DNA of 64,000 nt from Prevotella sp. (GTDB lineage: Bacteria; Bacteroidota; Bacteroidia; Bacteroidales; Bacteroidaceae), in NCBI GenBank assembly GCA_017619375.1, contig JAFZSL010000075.1:186001-250000 (forward strand), in the 5' to 3' direction. Of this stretch, positions 27,801-36,291 are shown piece by piece; position 1 is the first letter of the stretch, and each line of letters opens with the position of its first letter. The position numbers and the translations under genes were made by a program. Below the pieces are notes generated by a model, which did no database searches, was not told where the DNA came from, and saw nothing but the letters and a program-made list of their open reading frames with translations.

Positions 27801-29480
27801 GACGCCGTGGTGTTTAACGATCAGGGGTGGCAGAAGAACGTCACCGTCAACGAGATGATGGTCACCAGCGGCGTCACCTTCGACAGTGGCACTTACACTC
27901 TTTCCGGCGAGGGAGGCATCAGCGGCGAGGGAGGCATCACCGTGAATCACGATGCCAACGTGACGCTGAATATGAAATACAGCGACTATACGGGCAAGAC
28001 CATCGTGAACGGCGGTACGCTCACCGTGCCCAACTTCTTTGATGGTGGAAACAAGAGCGCCCTCGGCGCTGCAACTGCTGCCAAGGACAACCTGCAACTC
28101 AACGGCGGCACCCTCGTGCTGAGCAAGGAGAACATGGGCACCGACCGCCAGGTCACCATCACCGACACCGCCACCATACGCATCACGCAAAGCAACAGTT
28201 CGCTTTCGTTGAAAGGTGCCGTCAGCGGTTCAGGATACCTGGTCAAGGATGGCGCAGGCCAACTGAACTTCACCTATGGCGGTGTCAACAACTTCGCCGG
28301 CTTGATTGTCAAGAAGGGCGTGGTGGCCCAAGGGGCATGGAACACCACTTTCGGACGTAACGGGTCGCCCATGCTGCTGGCAGGTGGCGAGGTGCACCAA
28401 ATCGACGTCAACAACACGTCGACCGTGCCCGTCTTCAATCACGTGGTCACCGTGGCAGAAGGCACGACCAACAAGATAGTGGGTTCTTCACGAGGCAAAT
28501 TAAACGGTAGCGTGAAGGGAAAGGGCGCACTGACCATCGTGTCAAAATACGTGCGCTGCGACATTGGTTTGAACTTCAAGGACTACGAGGGCACGCTGAC
28601 CGCCTCGGGCAGCCAATGGCGCCTGATGAGCAATGTCACCGACATGTCGAAGGCCACGCTGAAGGTCGATGCAGCCACCAACATCGCCCATTACTCCGGA
28701 GGCAGTGCCAGCCTACAGGCTGCCACGCTGACAATCGGCGCCATTGCCGGCACGGCCACCGACGGCGTGTTGGAAGGGCAGACCACTTATCGCGTTGGCT
28801 GTCTCGACAAGGATATGGCGTTCTCCGGACTTTTCAAGGGCGCTGCAGTCATCAAGGAGGGCAAGGGCCGCCTCACGCTGAGGACGGCAGGGAGCACATC
28901 GCCCATCACCGTCAATGGAGGAACATTGGAACTTCTCAACGCCTCCACCACGGCGGTCACCACTGGCCAGGTCACCGTGGCTTCCTCTGGTGTCGTCACC
29001 GGCACGGCCACCTTGCAGAACCTGACATTGAAGAAAGGGGCTACCACGTTGTGCCAGTTGAGTGCTTATGGCAACTCGTGCCTCACCGTGAAAGGAAATC
29101 TGAGGCATGACGGCGACACCATCCTCGTGGTCGTTCCCACCACACGGCAATTACAGGTAGGCAGTGAAATCACCGTGTTTAAGGTCAGCGGCTCCCACAC
29201 GGGCAGTTTCATCGTGAAAGTGGATGACGGCGGCGTGGGTTATGAGTTCGATAGTTCTACGATGCTTTCCGATGGCAAACTGCGTGTCACAGCCATAACC
29301 GACGGCGTTGGCGCCGTCATCGACGCCGACGACTTGGTGGACATCTACACCATCGGAGGCATCTGCATCCACGCCCGCAAGCCTTATGCCGCAGCCCGTG
29401 CGTCGCTACGCCCCGGTACATACATCGTCGTCCGCGGCAACATATCCCGCAAGATAAGAATCGAGCGGTCGGACGACTGA
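24849..29480 (+). CDS. PL11-like rhamnogalacturonan lyase with long repeat C-terminal region
   Basis: About 1543 residues from the ATG at 24849; upstream in-frame codons overlap the FMN reductase gene and are not used. A signal peptide ends near VWAQ. RLLQPLDRGVVAVYRSGG and GYLISWRKLAQEPEG open a PL11 domain (to about residue 680), with Asp/Gly calcium-type loops (DTDGDGEYDAVVVD, DVDGDGIVDYRT, DVDGDGTDEMIQGGY) of the family's beta-propeller. It cuts the rhamnogalacturonan-I backbone. The C-terminal 800 residues are beta-solenoid-like, with autotransporter-type segments (TIVNGGTLTVPN, VNGGTLELLN). The end (VDIYTIGGICIH..LRPGTYIVV..SRKIRI) resembles a type IX sorting tail. No other pectin genes lie nearby. 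Confidence 0.85.
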   Translation: MKPTLPSFVLCSQRIAVSMLFFFLCHLSVWAQRLLQPLDRGVVAVYRSGGRNVTASGGTGYLISWRKLAQEPEGTTYNVYKRSAGATEYTKMNATPLKVTNYKPASLVANTEYAVTAISPDGQEGAMSKPFLYRTQPWPNVWLNIDFDNTVIPRNDYRTKYCWPMDTDGDGEYDAVVVDRLFAGGVSDEAENTENTATTTHKIQAYRFTGELLWTVDMGPNVNICGGQNDMVVAWDINCDGRCEVMVRSSDGTRFWDKANNTWGKYVMGSDVPDVDGDGIVDYRTQAVRNRPFYISVIDGLTGEEIAASELKYDEVHDGSDHYTRTSRPNYMSDGYSAMDGHFAICYLDGIHPSLVMECLDRDNNKTHHNYVFTWDYDWSNGNPTNWHHSHTWSRNDKTPWPAEFHQLRVADVDGDGTDEMIQGGYSVNPHTGWFASPGIGHGDRFVLSDIDPDRPGLEVYAIQQSSLLGQLLYDARTAERIKEWYLPSVYDVGRGTCLDMDASHKGYEILSYVDDYVYDCKGERTGQTRTGSMFEGCWWDGDLQREWLNSPGGSGWGTNLMVSKVLGDRLAEFSQESNWATHAATGTRPAFMGDIMGDWREEVILAKQNDESCTGLVGYTTAMPTSHSIYCLQQDPHYRGDCTTRGYYQHPNTGFYLGGDMPMPPLPPVFQTDLRWKRGSASSIGQGFTLEDGFTTFDMANTAPYADGKSILFDINGDNSSSIWVDNPMNAPVIYLMTPRGHDYEIVSQHLGATNGIVTTGSGSLVKSMQGKASLAGWLRHTGPTIISEGMLQVCGDIAGPVELRARGTLSGNVTLKDTITFEGALNHEGCRLMPGTEDDAMDGVITSKKSMVLPGNVYLEVTAGLICNSHGTYPRCGSLQVEGDLAFRGTNHVTVNFFGMDSTEYVIASCTGELTCDVTKLKTHGLEGINYDLVVKDNKLVLVINGSRVPQQGVVWYGYESNVWDYKSHNFDYNGSTAFVAGDAVVFNDQGWQKNVTVNEMMVTSGVTFDSGTYTLSGEGGISGEGGITVNHDANVTLNMKYSDYTGKTIVNGGTLTVPNFFDGGNKSALGAATAAKDNLQLNGGTLVLSKENMGTDRQVTITDTATIRITQSNSSLSLKGAVSGSGYLVKDGAGQLNFTYGGVNNFAGLIVKKGVVAQGAWNTTFGRNGSPMLLAGGEVHQIDVNNTSTVPVFNHVVTVAEGTTNKIVGSSRGKLNGSVKGKGALTIVSKYVRCDIGLNFKDYEGTLTASGSQWRLMSNVTDMSKATLKVDAATNIAHYSGGSASLQAATLTIGAIAGTATDGVLEGQTTYRVGCLDKDMAFSGLFKGAAVIKEGKGRLTLRTAGSTSPITVNGGTLELLNASTTAVTTGQVTVASSGVVTGTATLQNLTLKKGATTLCQLSAYGNSCLTVKGNLRHDGDTILVVVPTTRQLQVGSEITVFKVSGSHTGSFIVKVDDGGVGYEFDSSTMLSDGKLRVTAITDGVGAVIDADDLVDIYTIGGICIHARKPYAAARASLRPGTYIVVRGNISRKIRIERSDD

Positions 29481-29533
29481 AGCAACCTGCTTCCTCAGGT
29501 GACGGGTTGTGTGCGCGGTGGCTTGCGCCTTTA

Positions 29534-31357
29534 CTATTTTATCGTGTTTGCAATCTTGTCCACATTCATGCTTCGTGCGCTGGCGTCAAAAATATCTTTG
29601 TAGACACCACCTTGCTGATAGACCTCGTCGGGTTTTCCGCCTTGTACGACATGGCCCTCCTTGAGCACGTAGATGTAGTCGGCATCGATGATTTGTCCGA
29701 TGTTGTGAGAGATGATGATGACGGTGCGCCCGGCTTTGATGGCGTCGATGCTCGCCTTGATTTGTTCGGTGGCGATGGCGTCAAGGCTGGCGGTCGGTTC
29801 GTCGAGGAAGATGATGGGCGGGTTCTTGAGGAACATTCTCGCGATGGCTATGCGTTGCTGCTGGCCGCCACTGAGTTGGAGCGCCTGCGTCTCGAATCCG
29901 TTGGGCAGTTGCACGATTTGGTCGTAGATGTAGGCTTGTCGTGCGGCTTTCACCACCTCTTCGTGGGTGGCATCGGGGTTGCCGTACTTGATGTTCTCCT
30001 CTATGGTGCCGTCGAAGATGTGGTTCTTCTGCAGCACCAACCCCACGTTCTCACGAAGCCATTGTGTGTCCCACTCGCCAAGTACCACGCCGTCAAGGGT
30101 GATGCTGCCGCAGTCGGGGTGGTAGAACTTGTCGAGGAGGTTGACGATGGTGCTTTTGCCGGCTCCGCTCAGTCCCACCAAGGCGGTAATCTTGCCGCTT
30201 TGGATGTGCATGGAGACATCGAAGAGAGCCTGTGTGCCGTTGCTGTAGGTGAAATCCACATTGGAGAGGTGGAAATCGCCTTTCACCTCTGCAGGATGGT
30301 GCTTGCCCGTCTCCTCCACCTCGTTGTCGGCATGGAGGATGCCAAAGAATCCCTCGGCGTAGATGAGGGCGTCGTTCATGTCGTCGTAGATGCGGTGCAA
30401 CTGACGGATGGGCGCGCTCACATTGGCGAAGAGCATGACATGGTACATGATCTTGCCGATGGTCATCCCGGGATAGTCGATGAGTACGAGGTAGGCCGTG
30501 AGGATGATGATGAGCACGGTGCCGATTTGTTCGAGGAAACTCTTCAAACCGTTGAACATATAACTTTGCTTGCGGGTGTTGAGTTGCAGGTCGGTCATCG
30601 TGCGCTGGATGTCGGCCTGTCGGCCGGCCTCTATCTTTTCACGATTGAACGACTTGATGACGGTGATGCTCTCGATGATGTTGAGGATGCTCTGGCTCAC
30701 CGCCTGGTGACCGCCGAAGATGCCTCTTCGCCCGCCTTTCATCCGCTTCGCCTGGATGTAGGTGACCCAGAAATAGATGGGGACGATGCACAAGGCCACC
30801 AAACCCACATAGACATTGGCCATGAACATCAATCCCAGGGCGAGGATGGCGCTGGTGAAGAGTGGGAGGATTTCGATGAAGAAGTTGTTAACCGTGTTGC
30901 TCAGGCTCATGATGCCACGGTCGATACGCGATTGCAACTTGCCCGTCTCGTTGCCCTCGGAGGTGAAGAATGCCATCCTGAACGACAGCATCCTTCGCAC
31001 CACGTTCACCGACAGGTCCCTGCTCACCAGGATGCGCATGCGCTCGCCGTAATAACGTTGGAAGAAGGTCACCAGGGCAGATATCACCTCCTTTCCCAAG
31101 AGGATGATGCTGATGGTGGTGAGGATGCTCACCGCATTTCCCCATGAGAATTGGGGTTGCTGTATGAGGGCGTTGATGGCGTCGACTGCACGGTCGAGCA
31201 CCACGGCGTTGACCTGTGCCATAAACGACCCGACAAGGGTGAGGCCCAACGTCACGCAGATGAGCCACTTGTAGGGCAGTACAAAGGGCAGGATGTTTTT
31301 CAGCAGGTCGAGGATGTTCATCTTGCCTGTCGGTTCCGTCTTCTTCTCGGTTGTCAT
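29534..31357 (-). CDS. ABC exporter, MsbA-like (fused membrane and ATPase domains)
   Basis: 607 residues. The N-terminal half (about residues 20-320) holds six membrane helices; the C-terminal half is an ATPase with Walker A GLSGAGKST, signature LSGGQQQR and Walker B IIFLDEPTASLD. The domain order and length fit the MsbA/lipid A or multidrug exporter type; the true substrate cannot be told from sequence. It is convergent with the PL11 gene and divergent from metY. Read on the minus strand, the region before its start holds TATATTTG (31379-31386), a good -7 box. Confidence 0.88.
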   Translation of the reverse strand: MTTEKKTEPTGKMNILDLLKNILPFVLPYKWLICVTLGLTLVGSFMAQVNAVVLDRAVDAINALIQQPQFSWGNAVSILTTISIILLGKEVISALVTFFQRYYGERMRILVSRDLSVNVVRRMLSFRMAFFTSEGNETGKLQSRIDRGIMSLSNTVNNFFIEILPLFTSAILALGLMFMANVYVGLVALCIVPIYFWVTYIQAKRMKGGRRGIFGGHQAVSQSILNIIESITVIKSFNREKIEAGRQADIQRTMTDLQLNTRKQSYMFNGLKSFLEQIGTVLIIILTAYLVLIDYPGMTIGKIMYHVMLFANVSAPIRQLHRIYDDMNDALIYAEGFFGILHADNEVEETGKHHPAEVKGDFHLSNVDFTYSNGTQALFDVSMHIQSGKITALVGLSGAGKSTIVNLLDKFYHPDCGSITLDGVVLGEWDTQWLRENVGLVLQKNHIFDGTIEENIKYGNPDATHEEVVKAARQAYIYDQIVQLPNGFETQALQLSGGQQQRIAIARMFLKNPPIIFLDEPTASLDAIATEQIKASIDAIKAGRTVIIISHNIGQIIDADYIYVLKEGHVVQGGKPDEVYQQGGVYKDIFDASARSMNVDKIANTIK

Positions 31358-31465
31358 GTCGTAGGTGTTTTATCGCTGCAAATATACCTTTTTTTTCGCA
31401 ATGACGCGTGAGTCTTGTCAATTTTTTTTGCTTTTTCCCTGACCAGAACGAAGATTTTAGTGGTC

Positions 31466-31522
31466 CTTGTAATCCTATTGGTTCTATAGGTCTTAGGAAT
31501 TTTATAGGTTCTATAGGTCCAA
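31466..31522. repeat. 9-bp-period array with CCTATA core (MsbA-metY intergenic)
   Basis: GGTTCTATA, GGTCTTAGG, AATTTTATA, GGTTCTATA, GGTCCAATG: consecutive 9-mers with CTATA cores. On the minus strand these read CCTATAGAACC and so resemble the 10-bp CCTATA family, but the period is 9. They lie between the two divergent promoters. Confidence 0.55.
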
Positions 31523-31576
31523 TGTCAGTGGCCAATGTCTGGGGTGGTGCCCTCACTGCCAAAAATCCCTTATTTT

Positions 31577-31607
31577 TTTGTAGAATCACTTTTTTGCATT
31601 ACTTTTG
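31577..31607 (+). promoter_or_regulatory. promoter of the O-acetylhomoserine sulfhydrylase gene
   Basis: TTTG (31577-31580), a 19-bp spacer and TACTTTTG (31600-31607) match the consensus. Transcription starts near 31614, leaving only about 10 nt before the ATG at 31625. This excludes a riboswitch and the upstream ATG at 31535. Confidence 0.75.
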
Positions 31608-31624
31608 CAAGAAAATTGCCCATT

Positions 31625-32908
31625 ATGAAAAAACAACTGAGAACAGCATCACTCTGCATCCACGCTGGATACAAGCCAAAGAACGGAGAACCCATCGAAC
31701 TGCCCATCATCCAAAGCACCACTTTCAAGTATGACGATTCTGACGAGATGGCACACCTTTTCGACCTGAAAAAGGAAGGCTATTTCTATACTCGCCTCCA
31801 AAACCCCACCAACGACGCGGTGGCAGCCAAGATTGCCGCCCTTGAAGGCGGTGTCGGGTGTGTGCTCACCTCCAGTGGACAGGCAGCCAATTTCTACGCT
31901 TTGTTCAACATCTGCGAGGCGGGTGGGCATATTGTCACCTCCAACGAAATCTATGGCGGCACCTTCAACCTTTTCGGCGTGACTTTGAAGAAACTCGGCA
32001 TCGACTGCACCTTCGTCTCCCCAGAAGCCAGTGAAGAGGAAATCCAACAGGCTTTCCGTCCCAACACCAAGGCATTGTTCGGAGAGACCATTTCCAATCC
32101 GGGATGTGCTGTCATCGACATAGAGAAATTCGCTCGCATCGCACATCGCAACGGTGTGCCCCTCATCGTCGACAACACCTTCGCCACTCCCGTCAATTGC
32201 CGTCCGTTTGAGTGGGGGGCCGACATCGTGACCCATTCCACCACCAAATATATGGATGGATTGGCCACACAGGTAGGAGGCGCCGTGGTGGACAGCGGCA
32301 ACTTCGACTGGATGGCTAACGCAGAGAAGTTCCCAGGACTCACCACCCCTGATGAGTCGTATCACGGACTCACCTATGTCAAAGCCTTCGGGAAGATGGG
32401 GTACACCACCAAACTCGTGGCGCAGTTGATGCGCGACCTGGGAAGCATCCCGGCACCTCAAAACTGTTTCTTGCTCAACCTGGGGCTTCAGACGCTGCAC
32501 CTGAGAATGGAACGCCATTGTGCCAATGCGCAGCGTGTGGCGGAGTTCCTCAACGATGACGACAGGGTGGCGTGGGTGCACTACTGCGGACTGCCTGGCG
32601 ACAAATACCATGACCTTGGGCGGAAATACCTTCCCAATGGTTCTTGCGGAGTCATCGCTTTCGGACTGAAAGGGGACCGCGAGACCGCCATCCGCTTTAT
32701 GGACTCCCTTGAGATGATCAACATCGTCACCCACGTGGCCGACGCTCGTACCTGCGTCCTCCATCCTGCCAGCCACACCCACCGCCAACTTTCTGATGAG
32801 CAGTTGCGCGAGGCAGGGGTGGCGCCCGACCTCATTCGCCTCTCCGTAGGCATCGAAGACGTGGAGGACATCCTCGACGACATCCAGCAGGCATTGAACA
32901 AAATTTAA
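31625..32908 (+). CDS. metY: O-acetylhomoserine sulfhydrylase (PLP-dependent, Cys/Met metabolism)
   Basis: 427 residues from the ATG at 31625. It belongs to the gamma-family of PLP enzymes: CIHAGYKPKNGEPIELPIIQ at the N terminus, TSSGQAANFYALFN for the phosphate contacts, VDNTFATPVNCRPFEWGADI, and the cofactor lysine Lys208 in HSTTKYMDG. The length and the long insert near residues 250-300 fit O-acetylhomoserine sulfhydrylase, which makes homocysteine from O-acetylhomoserine and sulfide, better than cystathionine gamma-synthase. Cytoplasmic, a single-gene unit judging by its own promoter and 150 bp of spacing to the next gene. The exact enzyme name within the family is likely but not proven. 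Confidence 0.88.
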   Translation: MKKQLRTASLCIHAGYKPKNGEPIELPIIQSTTFKYDDSDEMAHLFDLKKEGYFYTRLQNPTNDAVAAKIAALEGGVGCVLTSSGQAANFYALFNICEAGGHIVTSNEIYGGTFNLFGVTLKKLGIDCTFVSPEASEEEIQQAFRPNTKALFGETISNPGCAVIDIEKFARIAHRNGVPLIVDNTFATPVNCRPFEWGADIVTHSTTKYMDGLATQVGGAVVDSGNFDWMANAEKFPGLTTPDESYHGLTYVKAFGKMGYTTKLVAQLMRDLGSIPAPQNCFLLNLGLQTLHLRMERHCANAQRVAEFLNDDDRVAWVHYCGLPGDKYHDLGRKYLPNGSCGVIAFGLKGDRETAIRFMDSLEMINIVTHVADARTCVLHPASHTHRQLSDEQLREAGVAPDLIRLSVGIEDVEDILDDIQQALNKI

Positions 32909-33003
32909 GTTTTTTGTCCCTATAGAGGCAGGTGTCTCCCATCCTCCATGGTCGGTTCTCCGCAGGCCTTCTTTTTCTTTTGTGATAGCTTCCAGTGCCG
33001 CAT

Positions 33004-33020
33004 CAGCGGTTCTGCCGCTG
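33004..33020. repeat. short palindrome, copy 2 (CAGCGGTTCTGCCGCTG)
   Basis: Near-identical to the palindrome at 16889-16908, differing in one loop base. It lies about 35 bp before the start codon of the next gene. Confidence 0.6.
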
Positions 33021-33054
33021 CTTCTTATTTCTTGTCTTTAGAAAACCATTAAAA

Positions 33055-33981
33055 ATGAAAAATAGTAGGTTGGTCTTGTCTTTGTTGCTGGCAACCCTCT
33101 TCTTTTCCGTCGAGGTGATGGCGCAGCAGTTGGTGGTGGGGTCTTACAATCTCCGCAACAAGAACGATGGCGACTCCATCAAGGGCGAGGTGTGGAGCAA
33201 GCGATGCCAGGTGATTTGCGACCAGGTGAATTTCATCGCGCCGGCCATCTTGGGGACGCAGGAACTCCTTCATGGGCAGATTGTCGACATGCTCCCTGCA
33301 CTCGACGGTTACGACTATATCGGTGTGGCGCGTGACGATGGCGCCATGAAGGGGGAGTATTCCGCCATCTTTTACAAGAAGGACCGTCTGAAACTCCTTG
33401 AACAGGGCAATTTCTGGTTGAGCGAGACTCCCGACCGCCCGGGACTGGGATGGGATGCCGCCTGCATCCGCATCTGCACCTGGGGGAAGTTCAAAGACAG
33501 GCTGACTAAAAAGAAGTTCTATTGTTTCAACTTGCACATGGACCATGTGGGGAAGGTGGCGCGTCGTGAGGCTGCTAAATTGGTGGTGAGGAAAATCCAG
33601 GAGATGGCAAAGGATGCCATTGTCGTGCTCACCGGCGATTTCAATGTAGACCAGACGGACGAGATTTACACCATCTTCACTCGTTCCGGCTTGTTGGCCG
33701 ACAGTTATGAAGCCGCCCGATTGCGCTTTGCCGAAAACGGCACGTTCAACAGTTTCAAGACCCAGTTGAAAACCACCAGCCGCATCGACCATGTCTTTGT
33801 TTCGCCATCTGTCAAGGTGGATGCCTACGGGGTGCTCACCGATAGTTATTGGACGCCCTTGCAGCACTCCGCCGACAACCTCAAGGGGGATGACGCTCCA
33901 CAGGAAATCTCCTTCGGGGAATACCAACGCCGCAACCCTTCCGACCACTATCCCGTCTTCGTGAGGATGAGGATGAAATAA
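33055..33981 (+). CDS. secreted endonuclease/exonuclease/phosphatase-family protein
   Basis: 308 residues from the ATG at 33055; a longer frame begins at 32995 without a leader peptide. The signal peptide ends near VMAQQ. The EEP fold is recognised by SYNLRNKNDGD, FIAPAILGTQELLHGQ (metal-binding Glu), FYCFNLHMDHVG, VVLTGDFNVDQTDE (Asp/Asn pair), SRIDHVFVS and the C-terminal SDHYPVFVRMRM with the catalytic His. Family members hydrolyse phosphodiester or phosphomonoester bonds (nucleic acids, phosphoinositides, sphingomyelin), so the periplasmic or extracellular substrate is open. It precedes tRNA-Ala by about 70 bp. Confidence 0.85.
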   Translation: MKNSRLVLSLLLATLFFSVEVMAQQLVVGSYNLRNKNDGDSIKGEVWSKRCQVICDQVNFIAPAILGTQELLHGQIVDMLPALDGYDYIGVARDDGAMKGEYSAIFYKKDRLKLLEQGNFWLSETPDRPGLGWDAACIRICTWGKFKDRLTKKKFYCFNLHMDHVGKVARREAAKLVVRKIQEMAKDAIVVLTGDFNVDQTDEIYTIFTRSGLLADSYEAARLRFAENGTFNSFKTQLKTTSRIDHVFVSPSVKVDAYGVLTDSYWTPLQHSADNLKGDDAPQEISFGEYQRRNPSDHYPVFVRMRMK

Positions 33982-33994
33982 AAGTGCGATAAAA

Positions 33995-34026
33995 GTTGCA
34001 TGTCACATCATCTTTTCCTATCTTTG
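33995..34026 (+). promoter_or_regulatory. promoter of tRNA-Ala
   Basis: GTTG (33995-33998), a 20-bp spacer and TATCTTTG (34019-34026). The -33 box differs by one base from TTTG. It lies 26 bp upstream of the tRNA. Confidence 0.6.
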
Positions 34027-34052
34027 CAGCAAACTACATAGGACATGCAAAA

Positions 34053-34126
34053 GGGGGTATAGCTCAGTTGGCTAGAGCATCTGCATCGCACGCAGAAGGT
34101 CGTGGGTTCGAGTCCCATTACCTCCA
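34053..34126 (+). tRNA. tRNA-Ala (anticodon CGC)
   Basis: 74-nt cloverleaf: acceptor GGGGGTA pairs with TACCTCC, including the G3-U70 pair that marks tRNA-Ala; D-stem GCTC/GAGC; anticodon stem TCTGC/GCAGA with loop ATCGCAC (anticodon CGC); T-arm GTGGG TTCGAGT CCCAT. CCA is not encoded. Confidence 0.95.
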
Positions 34127-34192
34127 CAATATATGCTTCAACAAGGTGTCTTTTGCATCATTTCGCACTACTTCAACAAAAACACCTCCCCC

Positions 34193-35824
34193 TTATCTCT
34201 TGACTTCATACCTCACCCATGGCAGGGTGACATATCCTTCGTCGGCCTTCACATTGTAATGGTATACGGCCATGCGTATGCCTTTCCAGAATCCGGCGTT
34301 GACAAAAAACGGTTCGCCTGTGGGAGTGAAGGTCTTGTTGTCAGTGCTGTATGCGAAGCGGAAGTTTTTTCCTGGGATGTCGATGGACAGCCTCAAATAG
34401 AGGGGTTTGCGTCCGTTGATGGCTTTTAACTCCGTCTCGCCCTCGTTGTTTCCACGGTATAGAATGGTTTTCCCGTCGCGTTTCATCACACCCAAGAGTT
34501 CGTTGGTCTTTCCCATGCAAGCGAGTCCCACACGTCCCCCCTCTGCCAGATGGGAAATGTCGAAGGTGGCGACAGCCTCGCTTTCATAACCCATCACCTT
34601 TTGCGTCAACGTGTTGCGTGCTTTCGTGAAATGCCCGGCTTGTAGAGCGTGCAGGGTCAGACTTCCTTTATGTTCCGTCAGCGACCATGCCTCGTTCATC
34701 GGGTTGTGGTTCCATTGCCATTGCGGTGAGAAAATCGTTGTCTCGAATTCGTCGCTTGTCTGGGGTAGGAGAGGGGTGGTGGCAGAGGTGACATGGGGCT
34801 TCTTCCACACGTAAACGGGTTCGCCGATGCCGTTGCGGTCGATGTCTACGCCCATCACCGGCCAGTCGTCCTGCCAATGCATCGGCTGCAGGTGTACCAC
34901 GCGCCCCAAGGCGCCCGCCTCCTGGAAATGGTAGAACCACCACTCGCCCTCCGGCGTGTCGACGATGGCCCCTTGGTGCGGTCCGTTGATGTCGGTGGAA
35001 CCTTGCTCCAACACGACTTTCTTCTCGTAAGGACCGTAGATGTTTTTCGAGCGTAGGATGGTCTGCCATCCGCCGCCTACACCACCCTCGGGGATGGAGA
35101 GGTAGTAAAAGCCATTGCGCTTCAGGAATTTCGTGCCCTCCGCCACGGGACCGGTATAGACCGTCACGCCTTCGTCGAGCAGTTCACGGCCGTCGGCACT
35201 CATCTTGTGGATGATGATGGGCCCCGCTCCGTGGCGGCTGCGTCCCAGGTAGGCTTGGCCGTCTTCATCCCAGAAGGGGCAGGGGTCTTCCCATTTCTCG
35301 ATGGCTTTCAGACAATGGAGCGGACTCCAGGGGCCTTCCGGGTGTTCGGCCTGTGTCATGAAAAGCCCCTCGTCGGGTGTGCAGAAAAACACCCAGAATT
35401 TCCCGTCGTGATATCGGATGGCCGGTGCCCAGGAGCCGCCCGCATAGTGGGCGTTGGCATCCCATCCCGGAAGGTCGAAACGGTCGTACAACTGCGTCAC
35501 CAAGCGCCAGTTCACCATGTCGTCGCTCTCCAGAATCTGCATGCCGATGAAGTGGAAGTCGGAGGCCACCATGTAATATTTCTCCCCCACGCGGATGACG
35601 TCGGGGTCGGAATAGTCGGCATTGAGAACAGGGTTGACATACGTCCCGTTGCCCTGGTCGCCCCACGCAAGGCAGCCACTCCGTTCACTCCGATTATTCA
35701 GTTCACTTCGATTCTTCTGATTATTTTGGTCACTCCGACTCAGATGTGTGCTCTGCGCCATAGCCCCGACGCTGAGAGCCAGCATCACCAATACGGCAGT
35801 TGTGTTTTGGGGTAGTCTTTTCAT
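34193..35824 (-). CDS. GH43-family glycosidase (beta-xylosidase/alpha-arabinofuranosidase type), two-domain
   Basis: 543 residues from the ATG at 35824 (AGGAAAAG upstream); a start at 35896 would put 24 residues before the signal peptide. The signal peptide (to GAMAQ) is followed by a low-complexity linker rich in Asn/Arg/Ser/Glu, which is the 9-bp array at 35680. The GH43 five-bladed propeller begins at VNPVLNADYSDPDVIRVG with the catalytic Asp in DYSDPD and a likely acid region in YYLSIPEGG. A C-terminal concanavalin-like sandwich (from about residue 360, FETTIFSPQWQWNHNP) completes a family architecture. It removes xylose or arabinose side groups from hemicellulose or pectin side chains. 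No locus surrounds it; exact specificity unknown. Confidence 0.88.
   Translation of the reverse strand: MKRLPQNTTAVLVMLALSVGAMAQSTHLSRSDQNNQKNRSELNNRSERSGCLAWGDQGNGTYVNPVLNADYSDPDVIRVGEKYYMVASDFHFIGMQILESDDMVNWRLVTQLYDRFDLPGWDANAHYAGGSWAPAIRYHDGKFWVFFCTPDEGLFMTQAEHPEGPWSPLHCLKAIEKWEDPCPFWDEDGQAYLGRSRHGAGPIIIHKMSADGRELLDEGVTVYTGPVAEGTKFLKRNGFYYLSIPEGGVGGGWQTILRSKNIYGPYEKKVVLEQGSTDINGPHQGAIVDTPEGEWWFYHFQEAGALGRVVHLQPMHWQDDWPVMGVDIDRNGIGEPVYVWKKPHVTSATTPLLPQTSDEFETTIFSPQWQWNHNPMNEAWSLTEHKGSLTLHALQAGHFTKARNTLTQKVMGYESEAVATFDISHLAEGGRVGLACMGKTNELLGVMKRDGKTILYRGNNEGETELKAINGRKPLYLRLSIDIPGKNFRFAYSTDNKTFTPTGEPFFVNAGFWKGIRMAVYHYNVKADEGYVTLPWVRYEVKR
35680..35742. repeat. 9-bp array inside the GH43 coding region, 7 units
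   Basis: Seven consecutive 9-mers on the plus strand: TCCGTTCAC, TCCGATTAT, TCAGTTCAC, TTCGATTCT, TCTGATTAT, TTTGGTCAC, TCCGACTCA. They are in frame with the GH43 gene on the other strand and encode SRSDQNNQKNRSELNNRSER just after the signal peptide. Confidence 0.85.
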
Positions 35825-35980
35825 GATGATTCTTTTCCTGATATGTCCTACGATGGAATCCCATGACTCCGCTTTCCACGCTTTGTAATAATGCAATAAG
35901 ACAATGACGTGTTTTCAACATGACGACACGATGGTTGAGAGTGGTCTTGTGGGTGCAGCGTTTGCTGGGGATTCACGCTG

Positions 35981-36012
35981 CGAAGATAAGCAAAACCTCC
36001 GACTTTTCCAAA
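35981..36012 (-). promoter_or_regulatory. promoter of the GH43 gene
   Basis: On the minus strand TTTG (36012-36009), a 20-bp spacer and TATCTTCG (35988-35981); one mismatch from TAnnTTTG. The leader is about 150 nt. Nothing else was recognised in 35825-36194 apart from the ileS promoter region. Confidence 0.55.
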
Positions 36013-36194
36013 TTTTTGGTGCCATGCGGTTGAAATAGATCAGGTTGGGGGCGAACTGCCTACGCCATGCATGAGCAAGCAAATCATTCAAAGGTGCGGA
36101 CTAATGATAATGATGGATTTGTAACTGTCTGTTCACCTATTCCTAAAATCAAGTTAAAATAGGCCTTTGCTGTGGGTTTTTAAAAAATTATACG

Positions 36195-36202
36195 TAACTT
36201 TG
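36195..36202 (+). promoter_or_regulatory. -7 box of ileS
   Basis: TAACTTTG, a full match to TAnnTTTG, about 90 bp before the ileS ATG. A TTTG at 36166 is spaced by 25 bp, longer than usual, so only the -7 element is certain. No T-box-like structure was recognised in the short leader. Confidence 0.5.
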
Positions 36203-36291
36203 CACCCTAATTGGAAAAACCTTTTACAACCAATCTTGGAAAGGGGTTTTAATCAATTGAAAACCAATAATATAGATATATACTTGCGATT

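Noticed and set aside
29507-31147. 546-codon plus-strand frame opposite the ABC exporter
   Set aside because: Antisense of a gene with full Walker A, signature and Walker B motifs.
31466-31624. Riboswitch upstream of metY
   Set aside because: The promoter leaves only about 10 nt of leader.
36203-36291. T-box leader of ileS
   Set aside because: The leader is short and shows no stem with a specifier codon or antiterminator.
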